NCBI RefSeq assembly: GCF_030936135.1
Contig: NC_082595.1
Location: 20,783,930 to 20,847,929 of the forward strand
Origin: Gavia stellata
Lineage: Eukaryota; Chordata; Aves; Gaviiformes; Gaviidae
Reading direction: 5' to 3'
DNA: 64,000 nt
The notes under the pieces were generated by a model. That model had not been told where the DNA came from. It did no database searches and saw only the letters and a program-made list of their open reading frames with translations. The stretch's first letter is position 1. Each line of letters starts with the position of its first letter. Positions 1 to 15,200 of this stretch are shown in pieces. A program made the translations under genes and the position numbers.

Positions 1-112
1 GATCCATCCACCCCAAGTCTCATAAGTTAAGCAGAGCACAGTCACTTGCCTTTCTGTAGCTGAGATTAAAATTCCCTGATTGATGGGCTTGCACTCTTTC
101 TTCAATTTACAG

Positions 113-258
113 AGACGTTCACCGAGTCTCCGCTCTGAGTCTTCACTGGAACAGAGTTTGCGGATTACTGTTGGTAATGACCGGTATTGCATTGGCACAC
201 CAGAGCGAAGGAGGCTGCCTGATAGACTGGGCTCACCAATTGATAACCTGAGTGACAG
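113..258 (+). CDS. ZNF318: ZNF318 exon 2
   Basis: The acceptor AG is at 111-112 and the donor GT at 259-260 (gacag/gtatgg). It reads RRSPSLRSESSLEQSLRITV and on to NLSD in phase 0 and ends with two bases of an Arg codon that the next exon completes. It matches the human segment around SLEKSLRITVGND and TPERRRLSDRLGSP. The upstream bases 1-112 are the 3' end of the first intron; the Met codons at 80 and 83 lie in that intron and are not starts. Confidence 0.94.
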
Positions 259-3200
259 GTATGGTCCTCCACAGATGGGGATTCAAGTGTGTGAAACAGT
301 AAGAACATGGGAATGGCTGTACTGGGTGAGACCAAACATCTAAGTAGCCCAGTGAATGTCTAGGGAATGAGGATAAGAGGGCAAGTGTGTAGTGATGCTT
401 CCCTGGAATACTCCCCCAGCCTCCAGCAAGTTGTGGTGCAGGGGATTCCTGAACAAAAGTCACTGTCTGTGTTCACAGTAACTCTAAACAGCTATTTCTT
501 CTCTGATTTTTGTCAGATGCTTCTAAAATGCACACAAATGAAAAGTGCTCAGAGTGTGTTGCAGGAGAGAGCTGCTTCGTTTGACATTTCACAGCTTCAG
601 CCACATTCTTCTGTTTCTTCTGAACCTACCTAGTCCTGACTGAAAGGAGAGTTGTTTATGGATAGCGTAAAGCTTCAGCTTCCTCATTTATTGGGAGGAA
701 TAATCTACTTTCCTGATTTTTGAGAACAGACCAGAAGAAAGCTCTAGAGTAGCTTGAAGAAAATTTATTATTTTGACTTTAAAAACTCTGCAGAGGAGAA
801 GTGAATGTAGTCAGACTATCTCATACATGGTAAAGTAAGTGTTAGAAATCTTAGGGTCCCTTGATTGGGAATGGAGAGAAACATAGTTAATGAAGAGATG
901 TCTTTTATGTTAAGAATACTGCTGTGAACAGTGAAGTATAAATATTAGTAGATACTGTTTGGAAATCTTTGCCTTCAGTAGGAGAACAGGTATAATCTGG
1001 CAAAAGAAGTAAAATCAGAAGACTTTGTGCAAATAAAATCGTTTTCTTTGTCTTGAATTGTGAAGTTAAAGATGGCATAGTTTGTGCACCAGAGCATACA
1101 ATTTCAGTTTCAGGTCAGGGATAAGCATCCAGCACAAAAAAAGCACTATAACTTCCATTTTTGATGCAAATATCCCCAACTGTTAAAAAAAAAAAAAAGG
1201 AGAGAAAAAGAGAGAAGTGAGCAGAATAAGTGAGTTTCCTGTCTTTCTCAAGTGTAAGGTTAAGTTTCAGCAGGTGCGGAAAGCCAAATGCGAGGTTAGT
1301 TTTCAGTACTGTCAGTTTTATGCCTTTACCTCGGTTCTCCTGGGATCAGTGTTCGATTTGTAAATCCCCTGTGCAGTCTGCAGTCTTCTGAATGAAATGG
1401 GTGCATATGCCCAGGGAGAGTACAGTGGTTGGAAGGAGCAGGAAAAGGTATGTAGGAGAACTGGCACTGCTCTGGCAAATAAAGAATATGTGGGGGGGGT
1501 GTGTGTGTGTTTGTTCCATTGCTTCCTTTTTTCCAGTGAGGTTTTATATTTAACCTGTTTTGTGGTTATGATGCATGGTTAGAAGTAACATCAGGTACAG
1601 CTGAGTTTATTTTAATGTGAGTGAAAATGACAAAGAACTTTCACTTTATCTCTGTTACAGGAGCCATAGATGTAAAAAAATGGTCAGAATAGACTCCTGA
1701 GAAGGTATAAAAGTGACAGATGAATCAAAATGAGAACAGAGAAAATGAGACCGTGTAGACCTCAGCTTTTAAGTGATTTCCCATATATTTGTAGTGTAGG
1801 TATGCAAGAACTCCACGTGGTTACATTTACTTTTTTTTTTTTTGTCCAATCTCTTTGTGCTGGCTGCATTTGTCTGAGTGGTGTCCACTGTCCAGAGCTT
1901 AAAGTGTGTGACAACCTAGTCATTCTGTAGCTTTTCCTAAAGCTTCTAGGTACTGCTTCTGACTTCCAAACTTCTTCACTCTTTAGCCATTTTGGTTGTT
2001 TTTAAAAGATGCTTTGTATTCTGTTAAGGACATTGTTTATCATGTATTTTTTGGTCATGTATTTTTTTTTTTTCCCTTGAGAGGCTGCCCTGATACAGGG
2101 GCACTGACTTGGTATCTATCACTGGGCTTTAAAGTAGCCTTTATTGTGACTCATCATTGGGTTTAATACTGGGCATATCACATTCTTATTTAGCACTTGG
2201 CATGTTCTCATTAAAAAAAAAAAAAGAAAAAAAAGAGTGTTTTCTGAAGATATCTCTTCAAATTTTGAAGTAATTGCAGCAAATAATTCTGAATTTAGTT
2301 ATTCTCAGCTATTTTTGCTAACTATTCAGAGATTTCAAGCAATCACTTTTACAAATTATTCTCTGTAATTTGCAGGGCCTTGGGATGGTAGAGAGGTTCA
2401 TTAGCCTATAAAGAAAATAAAATACCAAAGGATGGAAATCAGGGATGCTTTTGGATTCCTCTGCAGCAATGGATTTTCAGGATGCCCCAGGAGAATTTCT
2501 CAGGGTGTGTGTCCACATGCAGGTCCATCCTAAAACATCTGTAAGAGCTTGCCCCAAGTTTCTAGGGCAGCTGACCTCCTGCATATGTGTAAGTAAGCAT
2601 GCTGAATGCTGCTGGCCTGTGACTTCAAGGTCACCTAAGCAGCTTCAGTCTTCTACTTCAACAGATTAGTAATTTTTTGTCTTCCAGAATCCCAGTCTAC
2701 CAAAATGAAGAATATATCTTATCCCTCTCCCTGTCTTCCATCTCTCCCTCTGTCAGACATTCTACTACTATCTGAGCTGGCATAAGCTATACAGAGCATC
2801 CCACCAATTCTTTCATCTGAGGTTAATCCAAAAGATTAGACCATATCACTGCAGAGACTTGGGTCTGTATTAAGTTGTGCTCTGAAATAGCATTTTTTTG
2901 GCATAATATCAAGAGTGACAGTTGGCTTGAGTATGAGCAGCTCATCTGACTTCACATTCAAAGACTGTCTGTTAAGGTGGAGTCCTGTTGGTTGCTGACA
3001 GCAGAATGCCATTATTTGTTTCTGTGTATGTGAATAAATGTGCCAAAAAGTAAACTTACCTTACACTAGTTGTAGTTCTCTGAGGCATCATGTCCATGTA
3101 GTCTATGGTCTGTTCTCCTTCCCTGAAACTGCAAATTCCAGTAATTCACAAATTCCGTGTTGGTGAAGGAAGTGGGATGTTCACCTTGTATTCTCTCTCA

Positions 3201-6200
3201 GGGATGCAATAGCCTGTAGTGGACATTGCTGACTGAAAACACCCAAACCAGTTAAGAGGGACATATCTCTGTTGGACTGTATTTACAGAATTATATTTCA
3301 AAGAATCAGAGTTTCTGTAAGGCAAGTAATCCTTTTCCTCACACCTGTATTTGGGTTTTAAATCTGCATCTTAGCTGTTCAGGGTGTATTTGGCACATCT
3401 TTCTAGTTGTAAATATAGTAGGTTTGCTGTTCCTTTCTTTCTGAAGTATGATGAAATATTCCTTCTGCTTTGTCACTGCAGTCAGAGCATTTGAATTGTA
3501 GGTGACACCTGGCAAGCGTGCATGCAAATTATTTGCACAAAAATCAGCTGAAGGTGTTTGGTGAAATACATCTGTTACTCCACCAGGTGTGTTCATGCAG
3601 TTTGTATAGGTTTAGTAGGCTCTCAGAAAAGGTGACAATGGGGATAGACGTGCCTTTATGTAGGCTGTGAACAGCAACATTTATGTATGAAATTTAATTG
3701 TAGCTACTTTTTAGATATTTTGGTGCTTTTGGAGGGGGTGGATGTGTGTAGTTTGCTGGAAACTGGAAAAGTACCATCTGATACTGTGGGTACTGGTGTA
3801 TGCCATATTTGTCTCATAAGATGTGTTGGACTGATAAAGCATCTAATAACTTATGAAATGCTTTGCAATGATGCAGGTTAGAGATAAAGTGAAGTTTTGT
3901 GTTGGTTTTGTTCTTAAATATGCATGTGTAAACTATGAAAATACTCAAGAAAAAGACCTTGGCTGTTTATGTCTGTTATTCTTTAGTCTGGTGACTTTGA
4001 AAACTGGGGCTATAATTTATCTGCAAATTTTTTTGAAGTTGTCATCTGGCATGACTTGATTTGCCCCTTCTCAGATCTATGGAGGGACTTTCCTCAGTAG
4101 GAGGAGGTGATTTTTGAGGATTCAGGCAATCGTATGTAGTTTATCTCAAGTTGATGTCTTTACTTGTGAAATACCCATGAGTAAAAACAGCAGCTGGTTT
4201 GGTTTGTCTCTGCCTGATCTACAGAGCAGTCCCAGAAAAGTTTTTAGGGATGGCGAAAAAGGCCTTAGTTAAAATGGTACTCCATATTGGAGGTGTGTGT
4301 AGGAATCAGTCCAAAAGAAGATACTCCAAGAGATGTAGCTAGTTATTCTGGTGTTATGCCAGTTGCACATCCACTGTATGTACTAATACAGAGGCTGGCA
4401 CAAAAGAATTGTACTATTACATTTACTATCCGTGGTTCATAGACATGTTATCAAAAACTGTGCTTTTTTTGGGGTATAGTAGTTCATGTGATTAGTGACA
4501 GTCCTGTCTACAGATCTGTTGCAACAGAAAATGTTGCTAGAATTTGTGGTCCTTGTCCACAGCTGAAGATAAAAAGAGCATCTGGTTGCATTTGCCAGTG
4601 TGAAACTGAATTATACCTTGAATAATTCATATGAAATGTGACCTTGGCATCTTTCTGGGAGAGATGAGGGAAGGGATTGTGGTCTGAAATGTGATAGTAA
4701 TGTTTTTTTAAAACATGTAGTCTTTCTCTTTCACAAAAGTAAATCCAACCTATCAATTTTTCAAGGCTCTCCTTCTGCAATATGAGTTGAATTGTTCATG
4801 TCACTGTGTTTGCAGGTGACTTCCTAGGAGGGATGTATAGTACCATTAAAAATAAATCTCCCCCTCTCCCCTGCCCTTTAAGTACCTAAAATGTTTCTTC
4901 TGTTTAGTGATGGAGATGTTATTCTGAAACTGATTTGGAAATTTCTTACTCTTGAGTAGGAGTAAGACTTAGTTTACTCTGACTGAAGTACTTATGTTTA
5001 TTCTATGCTTCTGTTACACAGGGATGATATGGCTGATGGTCCAATATTCACTAGAGGCCTCTCATGTCCTCGAGGCCTTGAGAGATACCCATCGCATGAA
5101 GATCAACCTTCAAGTCCCTTCATCATGAGACACGATGAAGACTACCGCAACCGAGATGTTTTCCTCCATCGTTCAGATTATAGTCCACATTATGGTCGTC
5201 GAGAAGAGCTGCCTCGTGGATCTGATAGAGATGGGGACAAACTCAGGAAATCCTCCTACCCGTCAAGGCCAGAAGAGAGAGGACGAGAAATAAAGCGTCC
5301 ACGGTATGAAAAGGATGAGAAGATGCATGGTGTGAGTGGAGAGCATCAGGGTTTCTCAGCAGGAACACGAAACTATCGCAGACGAAGCCGCAGCCGCAGT
5401 AGAAGCCCAAGCCCATCATACCTGAATGAAGAATTCCGAGAGCTTGACCGTGCAAGGAGGAAAAGAGAAGAAGAAGAGCGTAGTAGAAACTTGAATCATG
5501 ATGTTTCAGGCAGTGGTTATGTGATCCCCGGCTTGACTAACACACTACAGACCTCTGAGCCTCGGTATACATATAGGCCTGAGGAAATCCCATCCATGCC
5601 CAAAAAATCCATTTTGAAGAAACGAGTGGAGATGGAAGTAGAGTCTCCTATTCAGGTTTGGTCTCTGTTTGTCTGTCTATATGTTTCTACTTTCCAGAAT
5701 AGTCACTTCATGATACAGAATGTTCATTTGATTTCAAAAATAGAAAAGCCAAATCTCTATGTTTTCCTGTCTTTGAGAGAACAGGTATCTTTTTGCAGGC
5801 CTATACAAGTTAGGATTGCATTAGAAATTTTAAATGGTGAAGACATTTAATCAAGAATCATATATATATATATACACACACACACATATATATATATAAA
5901 AAATAAAAAAAAATCTGAGGCCAAATAAAAGATTGTTGTTAAAATTCAGCCCAGGATGCTGATATCTGAGCCAGCTTTTTAGAAAAGCTGAGTCTTTTTG
6001 TACCACATGCAGTCAGGACATTGATTGAAGCTCTCTGCCTGTCGCAGTGCCTCTTTCTTGTTTCTTTATAGACTTAGACTGCCTAATGCATCCTCAGTAC
6101 CTCTGGCTGAAACCATCTTTGAGTTTCCTTATTTTTTTCCCTTTGGACTGTAGGCTGGGATCAACCCTATTTAATTGGTCCCCAAGCTAAACCAATTTAG

Positions 6201-9200
6201 TATTGAAATTAGAGCAATGGGAAGATAAGCAGTTGCGACCACTGTGATAAATTGTCTTTTCTTTTCTCATGTTTTAGCACATCACTTTTGATTTGCCTGT
6301 TGTACTGGTCAGTTTTGGTTTGACAGTGACATGTTTATCTCAGGAGGTGCTCCAATACTAAGCATCCCATTCTATATCTATTATTGGAAATCCTGTTAAA
6401 CATGGCATTAATTATGCATTTCTGAAGAAGTGCCTGGGAATAACCCCAGTGCAGTTGTTTTTACCTGTCTTAAGGTGTTGTAATCTTACTTGTCTGTGAT
6501 TAAACTGAAAGCGTAGCCAAATTTATGTTATGGGGTTTCAATTTAAAAGTTTCAGTTCTTATGCTTGCAAAAAATTAATGAAATACAATTGTGATTTTGT
6601 GTATTCTCTGGGATAAGCATTCATTGCTGGACATGACATTCCGGAATCATTAGGCAACTTGTTTTGTAATCTTCTGTGTTCTCTTTCAACTGTGTATTGT
6701 GTTTTCTAACTGGAGTTGTGAACTCCAGGAGAAATATACATGTTCCTTTGTTTGTTCTGTGAGGTGCATAGTCCCCTCAGAAGGTGCTGTAGTAAATAGT
6801 AACTTCTATCTCTTTCAGCCTGAAGGCTTTTCAAGCAGTCCGGCTCCCAGCAAGGATCTTCCTGTTCTTTCTAGTCATTTGTCTTTGCCCCAGAGCAACA
6901 ACACGGCTCCTTTTGCCTCTGAAGTGGAGAACTTCCTCAAACGGTTTAACAAAGACTCTGTTGTGGAGTCTGCAAACAAGGAGTTGTGTGACGGTTTGTA
7001 TGGGTGGAGTCCACTTTCTGGGGCTCCCAAAGATGCTTTCACATTTGAAGAGAAGTTTGGAAGCTTCTTAAGTCACAAGGAAAAGGTAGAACCCAAGTCA
7101 GAGCCTGCTGATCGCCATACTGACTTCCTGCTGCCTCATGAGAGGGCCAGTCAGGATGGCAGTGGTTTCTCCCGAATTCTGGGCATGATGGCTGATTCTG
7201 CCAGTGCTCAGGAGAAGAGGAGGCGTAGTTTTCCTGACATTGAGGATGAAGAGAAATTTCTTTATGGTGATGAGGATGAAGACACCAAAACTGAATCTCT
7301 CCCCATTCAGAAGCCCCCGGTGAGCTGTGGCAATGAGATAATAAGCCAGAATGTGAGCCCACCTCCTTCTCCTGCTCCAGCTGTCAAACTGGATCCTTCA
7401 GAAGAACCTAATGCTGAGTATGCAAAGATCCATGACTTACTCAAAACCATTGGGCTTGACATTGGTGTTGCTGAAATTGGAAAACTGGCTGTTCGTACCC
7501 AGGAACGCCTTCATGGCAAAAAGTTGGCATCTCGTTCTCCTGATCGTCGCTCTTCAGATCCTCGCAGACTGGACCCTTGGGACTTGCGTCGCAGCCGGAG
7601 TGACACTCGTTCTCCTGAGTCAGGCCAGCAGCGCTCAGCATCACCTTCAGTCTCTTTCCAGCAGTCTAAAGATGCATCCTCTCTTCAGAAATCAGAATAT
7701 ACTAAGCCAGTGGGACAGGATATACCTACATGTGCCCCAGAACAGCCTCTTCCTTCTGTCTCTCTCATTCCCTCAGTTCCACCAGCTCCTGCTAGTTTGC
7801 CGCCTACACCTACTTCTGTTTCCCAATACCAAATTCCCAACTATTCCCAGTTCACTGCCACTCAAATGCCTCAAAACTATCCACCTCCCACAATGGCTCC
7901 TCCAGGATACGATGCATATGGGCATTATATGGCATATGCAGCCCCTGGCTGGACCATGTATCCCCCTGCCCAGCAGCCTAATCCTACACTGCCGGAAGCT
8001 CATGGCCTTCTTACTATGGCCATGTCAGCGAACCCCATGCGCCCCAACCTCCGGGTGATTGAGACAGTCTCTATGGGAAAGGATGTCCCTGATTTAAAAA
8101 GAGATGGTTCTGTGCTTGTTCATGTCCCTACCACTCCTGCTAATTCCAAAGTGCCCCTTCGTCTGTCTTCACACCCTCTCAAAAATACCACAGAAAAGAT
8201 GTCGGATGAAAAAAATCGGGCAGCTCAGAAGCAGAAGGTATGCAATCTATTCTAATACATCAAAATACGTTGGACTGCTTGAACTGCTTGATTAACAGGG
8301 TAAAAGCTTTTCCTCTTCAGGTGCGCCTTTTTTTTTTCCTGAGTGGTTTCAGTTTAAAAGCAGTTGGACTAAATTTGCTTTTGTTAAAGATTTCTAGGCA
8401 TTAGTCTGTATTACTCTGTGACAATTTAAAAAAATGCCTTTAAAATCCCCCAGAGTTGTATGCCTGTAGGTTATGGCTGAACAGCTGAAATCAAGCACAA
8501 AGTTGAAGTTCTTGGGGCCAGCCAAAATCTTACAGAAAAAACACATGGTGGCCACAGCTTGGCTTTATTCTGCTGAGCTTTAGGTATTGAAATATCTGAA
8601 GATATCTAGATACATAAATACCTGAAGGGACGGCGTAAAGAAGATGGAAATGGGCTTTTTTCAGTGACGTCCAGTGGCAGGACAAGAGGTAATGAGCACA
8701 AACTGAAACACAGGAGGCTTCATCTGAACATGGTACGTGGTACAATAATACCATGGTTATACCTATATTAGACGTTCTTAAATACATACTAAAGGACTTT
8801 GTAATTCACCGTTGCATATAATTTTCCCTCTACATTTGTATTAATTATCTCTTATAAGAATCACAAAATCAAAAGAACTTAAGGGAAACTGTTCTTTACT
8901 TGGTGCATCTGACACCAGTTTAGGTTATGGGTGTTAATGTTTTCCTCTTCTAGTTACCTTGATTTGTATGATAATTAGAGAGGAGTGGGGAAGAACATAC
9001 TTTAAAACAGGAAACTGTAGTTACATAACTGTCAAAGGACTGGAAGATTCCTGAAAGATATTTGGGTTTTCAAACTGGTGCCCACTCAGTCTTTGTTGTT
9101 AAAATAAGGGGATAGAACCATAGAATGATTTAGATTGGAAGGGACCTTTAGAGATCATCTAGTTCCAACCTCCCTCCCGTGGGCAGGGACACCTTTCACT

Positions 9201-12200
9201 AGATCAGGTTGCTGAAAGCCCCATCCAGCCTGGCCTTGATCACTGCCAGGGATGGGGCATCCACAGTTTCTATGGGCAACCAGTTCCAGTATCTCACCAC
9301 CCTCATTGTAAAAAATTTCTTCCTTATGTCGAATTTTAATCTACCCTTGCTTAGTTTAAAACCGTTGTCCCCTGTCCTGTCATTGCAGGCCTTGGTAAAA
9401 AGTCTCTCTCCATCTTTCTTATAAGCCCCCTTCATATATTGAAGGGCTGCTATAAGGTCTCCCCAGAGCCTTCTCTTCTCCAGGCTGAGCAACCACAGCT
9501 CTCTCAGCCTTTCTTCATAGGAAGGGTGTCCCAGTCCTCTAATCATTTTCATGGCCCCAAGAGGTCCGTGTCTTTCTTGTGCTGGGGGCCCCAGAGCTGG
9601 ATGCAGTACTCCAGTTGGGGTCTCATGAGAACAGATTTAGAGACGGAGAATCACCTCCCTCGACCTGCTGGCTGTGGTTTTTGTGCAGCTCAGGATACAA
9701 TTTGCTTTCTGAGCTGCAAGCGTACATTGCCGGCTTATATCTGATTTTTCATTTACATATGCATATCTGCATTAGAGACATTCTTTCAGTGTAGCTGTGC
9801 TAATGATTAATTGTGTTGGTAGATGTGCTAGTAGAAGAGCAGCACATGGCAGAGGCTGGAAGCTTTTTGCCTACTCAGTTATATCACACTCCTCAGAACA
9901 AATCAGGCCATGGAAAGATGGACCACTGAATCCAAGAGAGGCTCAAAAGAAGTCACTTTAAATTTTTCGTCTGATATAACCTCTCTGCTTTTTGTTTGAA
10001 GTGACTTAAAGAGGAGTACTTACACAAAGTGCTACATCAGCAGATAAGTGAGCTTTCACTGCTTGCAGGAATAATAATTTCTTCAGCTGACATGGTTGAA
10101 ATTTTGGTTTTAATGAAACTTGGCACTTCTGGAAGAGCTCTGTTGGCTGAAGGTGTGTGGTTTTCTCCTGCCATGACATACCCTGGTAGCTCACCTGTGC
10201 ATCTTGGCAGAACTTCTAGGGCTTTGTCTGCACTAGAGATGTCTTTGGCTTGGACTTAGTCCACAGTTTTTTTGCTGGGATGGCTTGAAGTATAAAAACT
10301 TGCGTGTTCCACTTGATGCCCCTGTGCTGGCAGAAAATTCAGTATGAGAGAATGGTGTTTTGGTGATTACAAAAAACTTGTGGCATTTAAGACATGGCCT
10401 AACTGTGTTGGTAGAACTCCCAGGGCTTACTCCAGGCAGGATCTAGGGATCCTGTCAATATTTACATTGCCATAGTAGTAGTGATTCTCTAGGGAAGACA
10501 AGGCCTGGGGTCAGTTGTTCTTTGTTCAAGGGAGGAATCAGTAGTAAGCTTTAAGAGCATTGTGAAGGTAAAAAGATTGGGATTTGTCTCTTGAAAAATG
10601 AAGCTGGGAAGGAAATTGAAAGAACTTTTCAGGTTTTATTTTAGCATATTGCCTGGTTTCCTTCTGTGAGAATCAATGAAAACCAGTGAAAAGCTCATCT
10701 GTGAGCTTTTTAAGCAAGAAACAAACTTCATCCAGGTGTTTCATTGCAGACAGTTATGCCTGCAAAATATATTTCATGATACAGTTATGATCAGATTGAA
10801 GCAGAAGCCTAAATAATAGCTAAAATTGGCCAGAGTCAAAGCAGGAGGCAAGGTGAAGGGCTGTGAAGTCTTTTGTCACTGATGGAACACGCTAGCTGTA
10901 GAGATACTGCATGAGTTTTGAAGAGCCATTTAGCATTGATCTTTCTTACCCCTGTAGAAGATAGTCATCTGAGCCTAAGTGCCTTGGGAAACGGTGCAAC
11001 AAACAAAGCAGTTTTGAGGAATACACTGCCCAAAAGAAAAAAATCGCCTTCATACAGGGTTGAAGCATGAGCACATGATATAGTTACCTGCAGATGCAGA
11101 GGAAGAGGTGTATTTGTTGTGTTGAAATACCGAAGAACATTTTGAGAATAGTGAGCAGTGTTCTGTGACTGGGAAACTGAGGTCTTGCTGTCAGTCTTGC
11201 AAGACTGATTAACTTGTATTGGGAAGAGAAGAAAATCCAGTCCCCTTCCAATCTGTTTAGGTGATAGAAGAGAGAGAAAAACTGAAGAATGAACGAGAAG
11301 CACGGCAGAAGAAGCTTTACTATCTCAAGACTGAATTGGACAGGCTTCGTAAACAGCAAGGTACACTGCATTCCCCGCCCCCCCCTTTTTTTTTTTTCCC
11401 CACTGGGATGTGTTACAAGTACCTGCTAGGAGAAGTGAAGACCAGAATAGTAACAGTCGGTAGTTTAAAACTAGTATTTTCATACTCTGGGCAATGCAGA
11501 ACTCTTGAGAAAGCAGTGACCTAATTACTATATTAAAATTAATTATGTCAAAATTTGGCTGTTACACTGAAACAAACAGTTGCCCTTGCATCTTCTTCGG
11601 CAGCTTGATAAGTTAAATGAATTGCTCTTTGTCCATTTTAGTGCTTCTTTAGAAGAAGTGAGAAATAGTAACTGAAGACGTGTCATTGTGCCTTTCAATT
11701 TTTCATGAATCTTATCTGGAGAAGGAAAACTCCTCTCTAGACAGAGCTAACTTTTTTAAAAACTTTTGTTTGGTCCATGTAAATACTAATTTCCCTCACC
11801 TTTGGAAAATCATACTGTCAGGTTAGAATGTACGATTAACTTTTGCTTGTTTGGTCACACAGGGAAATAGTGATTATTAAATTGATTCTCTCTCTTGAGG
11901 ATTATGGTGTCTCTATTGGGGTGGATGTTACAGCAATCCTTATAGAGAGGGATCGTGCAGATTTAGTGATGCTGTACCTGAGAGTCAGTTCCATCTTTAC
12001 AAATTCCTAGTCAAGATTTAGCTATAATATTTTATATTAGTATTTTACTTGTTGCTGGAGTAGTTGTACAGATCTTAAGACAAATTTCCTGTTGCATTTC
12101 CAACTCTTCTACTTCCTTGATTGGCTCAGGAGAGATGTTGAGGAAAAAACGTCGTGAGAAGGATGGACACAAAGACCCCTTGTTGGTTGAGGTGAACAGA

Positions 12201-15200
12201 CTACAAGAGAATATTATGAAGGAGATTTCAGAGCTGCATAAAGAATCTGATGCAGCTGACAAGAAGCAGTCTGAGCTTGACAAAGTAGCGCAAATTCTGG
12301 GGATTAACATATTTGAAAAACCCCGGAAACCATCTGTGGAAACCAAAGATTCCTCGGAAAAGAACAGCAAGTCAGAAAATGCAAAAGGTCTGGAGAAGAC
12401 GTCTTCCTCCAACAAGGTAAAGTCTTCTGGCTTGTCTGCTAATGATTTTCCCACTAAGAGAAGAGGGCACTGGGGAGACAGCCACTCCCAAACATTTACT
12501 AGAGGATCATTTGATGTCATTTGTTATCACGTCTCATATACTGGTTTTGATGGTGCATGCAGGTGAGAGTCAATGTATCGGTGTTTATAATTTCCCTCAG
12601 GGATTGTGCAGTTTGGTACCACTTACTGGTTTTGGTCTTGGTTTTGATGAGGTGTTGGTTGGATTAAACAGTATCATCAGTGTTTGTAGCTGTTTGGTCT
12701 CAATGCCATATCAGGAGGACAGACTGTTTTTCTCGACAACATTTCTGACATAGCCTGTCAAGGAGGAATGTTTGTAGCGGCAAAGCTCCCTGCAGATTTG
12801 GAGCATGTTGGTGTTCTCACTGCGTGATGATATTAACAAATCTCAAGACTTACATATGGTTGTCAGCTTAACATGATTATTATGTACATGCTACGTATTC
12901 TCTCCCAAGAAATGTCTGTATGCATCAGTATGGTCTCTCTGACGTGGTCTATACTACTGAGTGCTGGATACACTGAGTGCTGGATACACCAAAACAGGCT
13001 TATCGCAGAAGACAGTTTTTACTTTGGAAGCAGTGTATGGTAGTAACATCTGAAAGGTTATGCATGTATTCAGGAGATGAATTATCCTGCTTTTCAGATG
13101 TTAATTCAAATATGTAACTGAAACAGCTGATGGGAGATGGTAGATGCTTTTTGTGTAGACCTTACTGTATATTTTTTGCAGAGAGGAAAATGTTAGTAGG
13201 GTAAGAGGTATTTCCTACAAGGTCACTCAAATCTGTGTATCCTGTAAACTTTTCCTTATGCTTCTTCCTGGTCTGGTTCAGAGAACTCATTAGATGCCTT
13301 TCATTAAGGCTTGCTTTTGTGTTTTGTTTTTGTTGTTTCTTGGAACATCACTGAAGTTTAGTGTCCACTGACTTTTACACATCATTTGCTTCAGTCGCCA
13401 CATCGTAACACTAAAGTAGGCAACAATGTCTGTTAAATCCTACATTGCATTAACTTAAATTGCTCTCTTTTCTTGAGATATGGCATGTGTGAATATATTT
13501 TTCTTTATGTTAACTTTCATTGTTTGTATTGTCCATACCCATCATGACTTGATCCCCTTGTCATAGTTCCTTATTTTAACACGGAAAATTCTGAGTTCTG
13601 GCCAGGAACATTTAATGTTTTCAGATATCTGTAGGCACATAGGACACTGCCCTTAGTCTCTAAGATTCACCTTGTAATTCTGATCGTTAACTTTTTTTAA
13701 TGAAAAGAAAGATGGTGCAGGCCTTTTGATACTAAGATCAGTTGACTCCGCCAACCTAAGGGCAAAAACGTATGCCTTTCTGCTTATTTGCAAGCTACCT
13801 TGTGGTCCCTTGCTGCTGAACCTGTGTCTGTGTGCTGTAGTTACATAGTCAGTGCAGAGGTGAAGCTAGCCTTGTTGTACTAAACAGACAGACCGTCCTT
13901 TCTGGGCTCTAAATAGCAGCAAATTATAAAGGCATCTTTGAGCTGGGGATAAGCACAAACTGGGGTTAAGAGTTGGCTGTCACCTGTTTATGTGAGAAGC
14001 ATTGTCTTTTTAAAGTTCTGATTGAGATAGTACTTTTGTAGGATATTTTGGGTGGGTGTATGTCTGTAAATAACAATGTAAATAAACAGTGACACTTCTC
14101 AGACATCATGAACATCCTTCCATGCACTTCCTAAGTTGATCTTCTCATTGTTCAAGAGAATGTCAGCTTTGCTATGTTCTTGCAGACAGAATATAAGCAA
14201 ATATTCACTGGGTCACTTCCTACTCTGCTACTAAGAACTAGTTTGTATTGGGATATGGATATCTCTGGGGTGCATAGTGGCCTGGGTGTCTCTTCATTGT
14301 TTGATTTACAATGTATGTTGTGTGGGGTGGTGTTAATAGGAGAGAATCTATCCCTGTTTATCAAAAGGAATTTCAAGTAAGGCAGATGTTATTTAACAAT
14401 TTTGAATCTGCATAAGTAAATTTGTTAACACCGATAGTGAATAATTTGGAAGTCATGCAACCAACTTGGGTCCGCTAAGTGAATATGCTATTCTTTCCAG
14501 ACTGCCATGCAGATTAGAAATGATAACGTAATGGGCTTTCAGCCATTGAAAATGTAACTCAAAATTCAAAATACATCTAGTACTATCGTAAACTAAATTA
14601 GCAGGGCTCATTCATGATCTATTTCAGGGATTTTTTGTTTTGCTACTCTGCAGTGTTAGTGTAGTATTAATTTTTGCTAGAGTCCTAAAATGTCTGTGTA
14701 TCACTGTAGGGCGTCTTTCTGTACAAATCAATGTAAGTGCAAATATCACATGCTTAAATCACAAGATGCTTCTCCTTATATACTTAAGTAATTAACAAAA
14801 TACCATCTTTCTATTATTGCTAAGCAATGAATCTTCTGGAGAATTCAGGAACTCTGAAATAATCTGATAAAGCTGATTGAGTTAAATACTTTTAGTCAAC
14901 TAATTCTTACTTCCTTTTTCATTCTGCTTTCATCCAAGCTACTTTTACAGTAACTTCTGAATGCTTCTAGGGGAACCATTTTAGGTCTTCTGGGCACTGT
15001 TTGGCTAGTATGGTAAATTGGAACTATTCAGACCTTTATGTGAAACCCATAAAGTGGGAAGGGTGCATGCCATAGGGAATTTGTTCATTTGGTTCCTTGA
15101 TTACCTACAACCATCCAGCCATTACATCTGGGAGCCTTATTGGAAGCTCTTCACTGCGGCCACGCAGCATCTTAGTCGTGAATACCAGCTCTCTGAAACG

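Noticed and set aside
5656-5850. In-frame extension of ZNF318 exon 3 into the intron
   Set aside because: The next exon joins in phase and matches human. The 64 extra codons are not conserved in anything I recognise.
6699-6818. ATG and open frame directly upstream of ZNF318 exon 4
   Set aside because: Lies before a good acceptor (tatctctttcag) and is Cys/Phe-rich intron sequence; not a plausible alternative start without transcript evidence.
7411-8058. 215-codon alternative frame within ZNF318 exon 4
   Set aside because: Shadow frame of a conserved coding exon; the Leu/Pro/Ser-rich product is unlike any known family.
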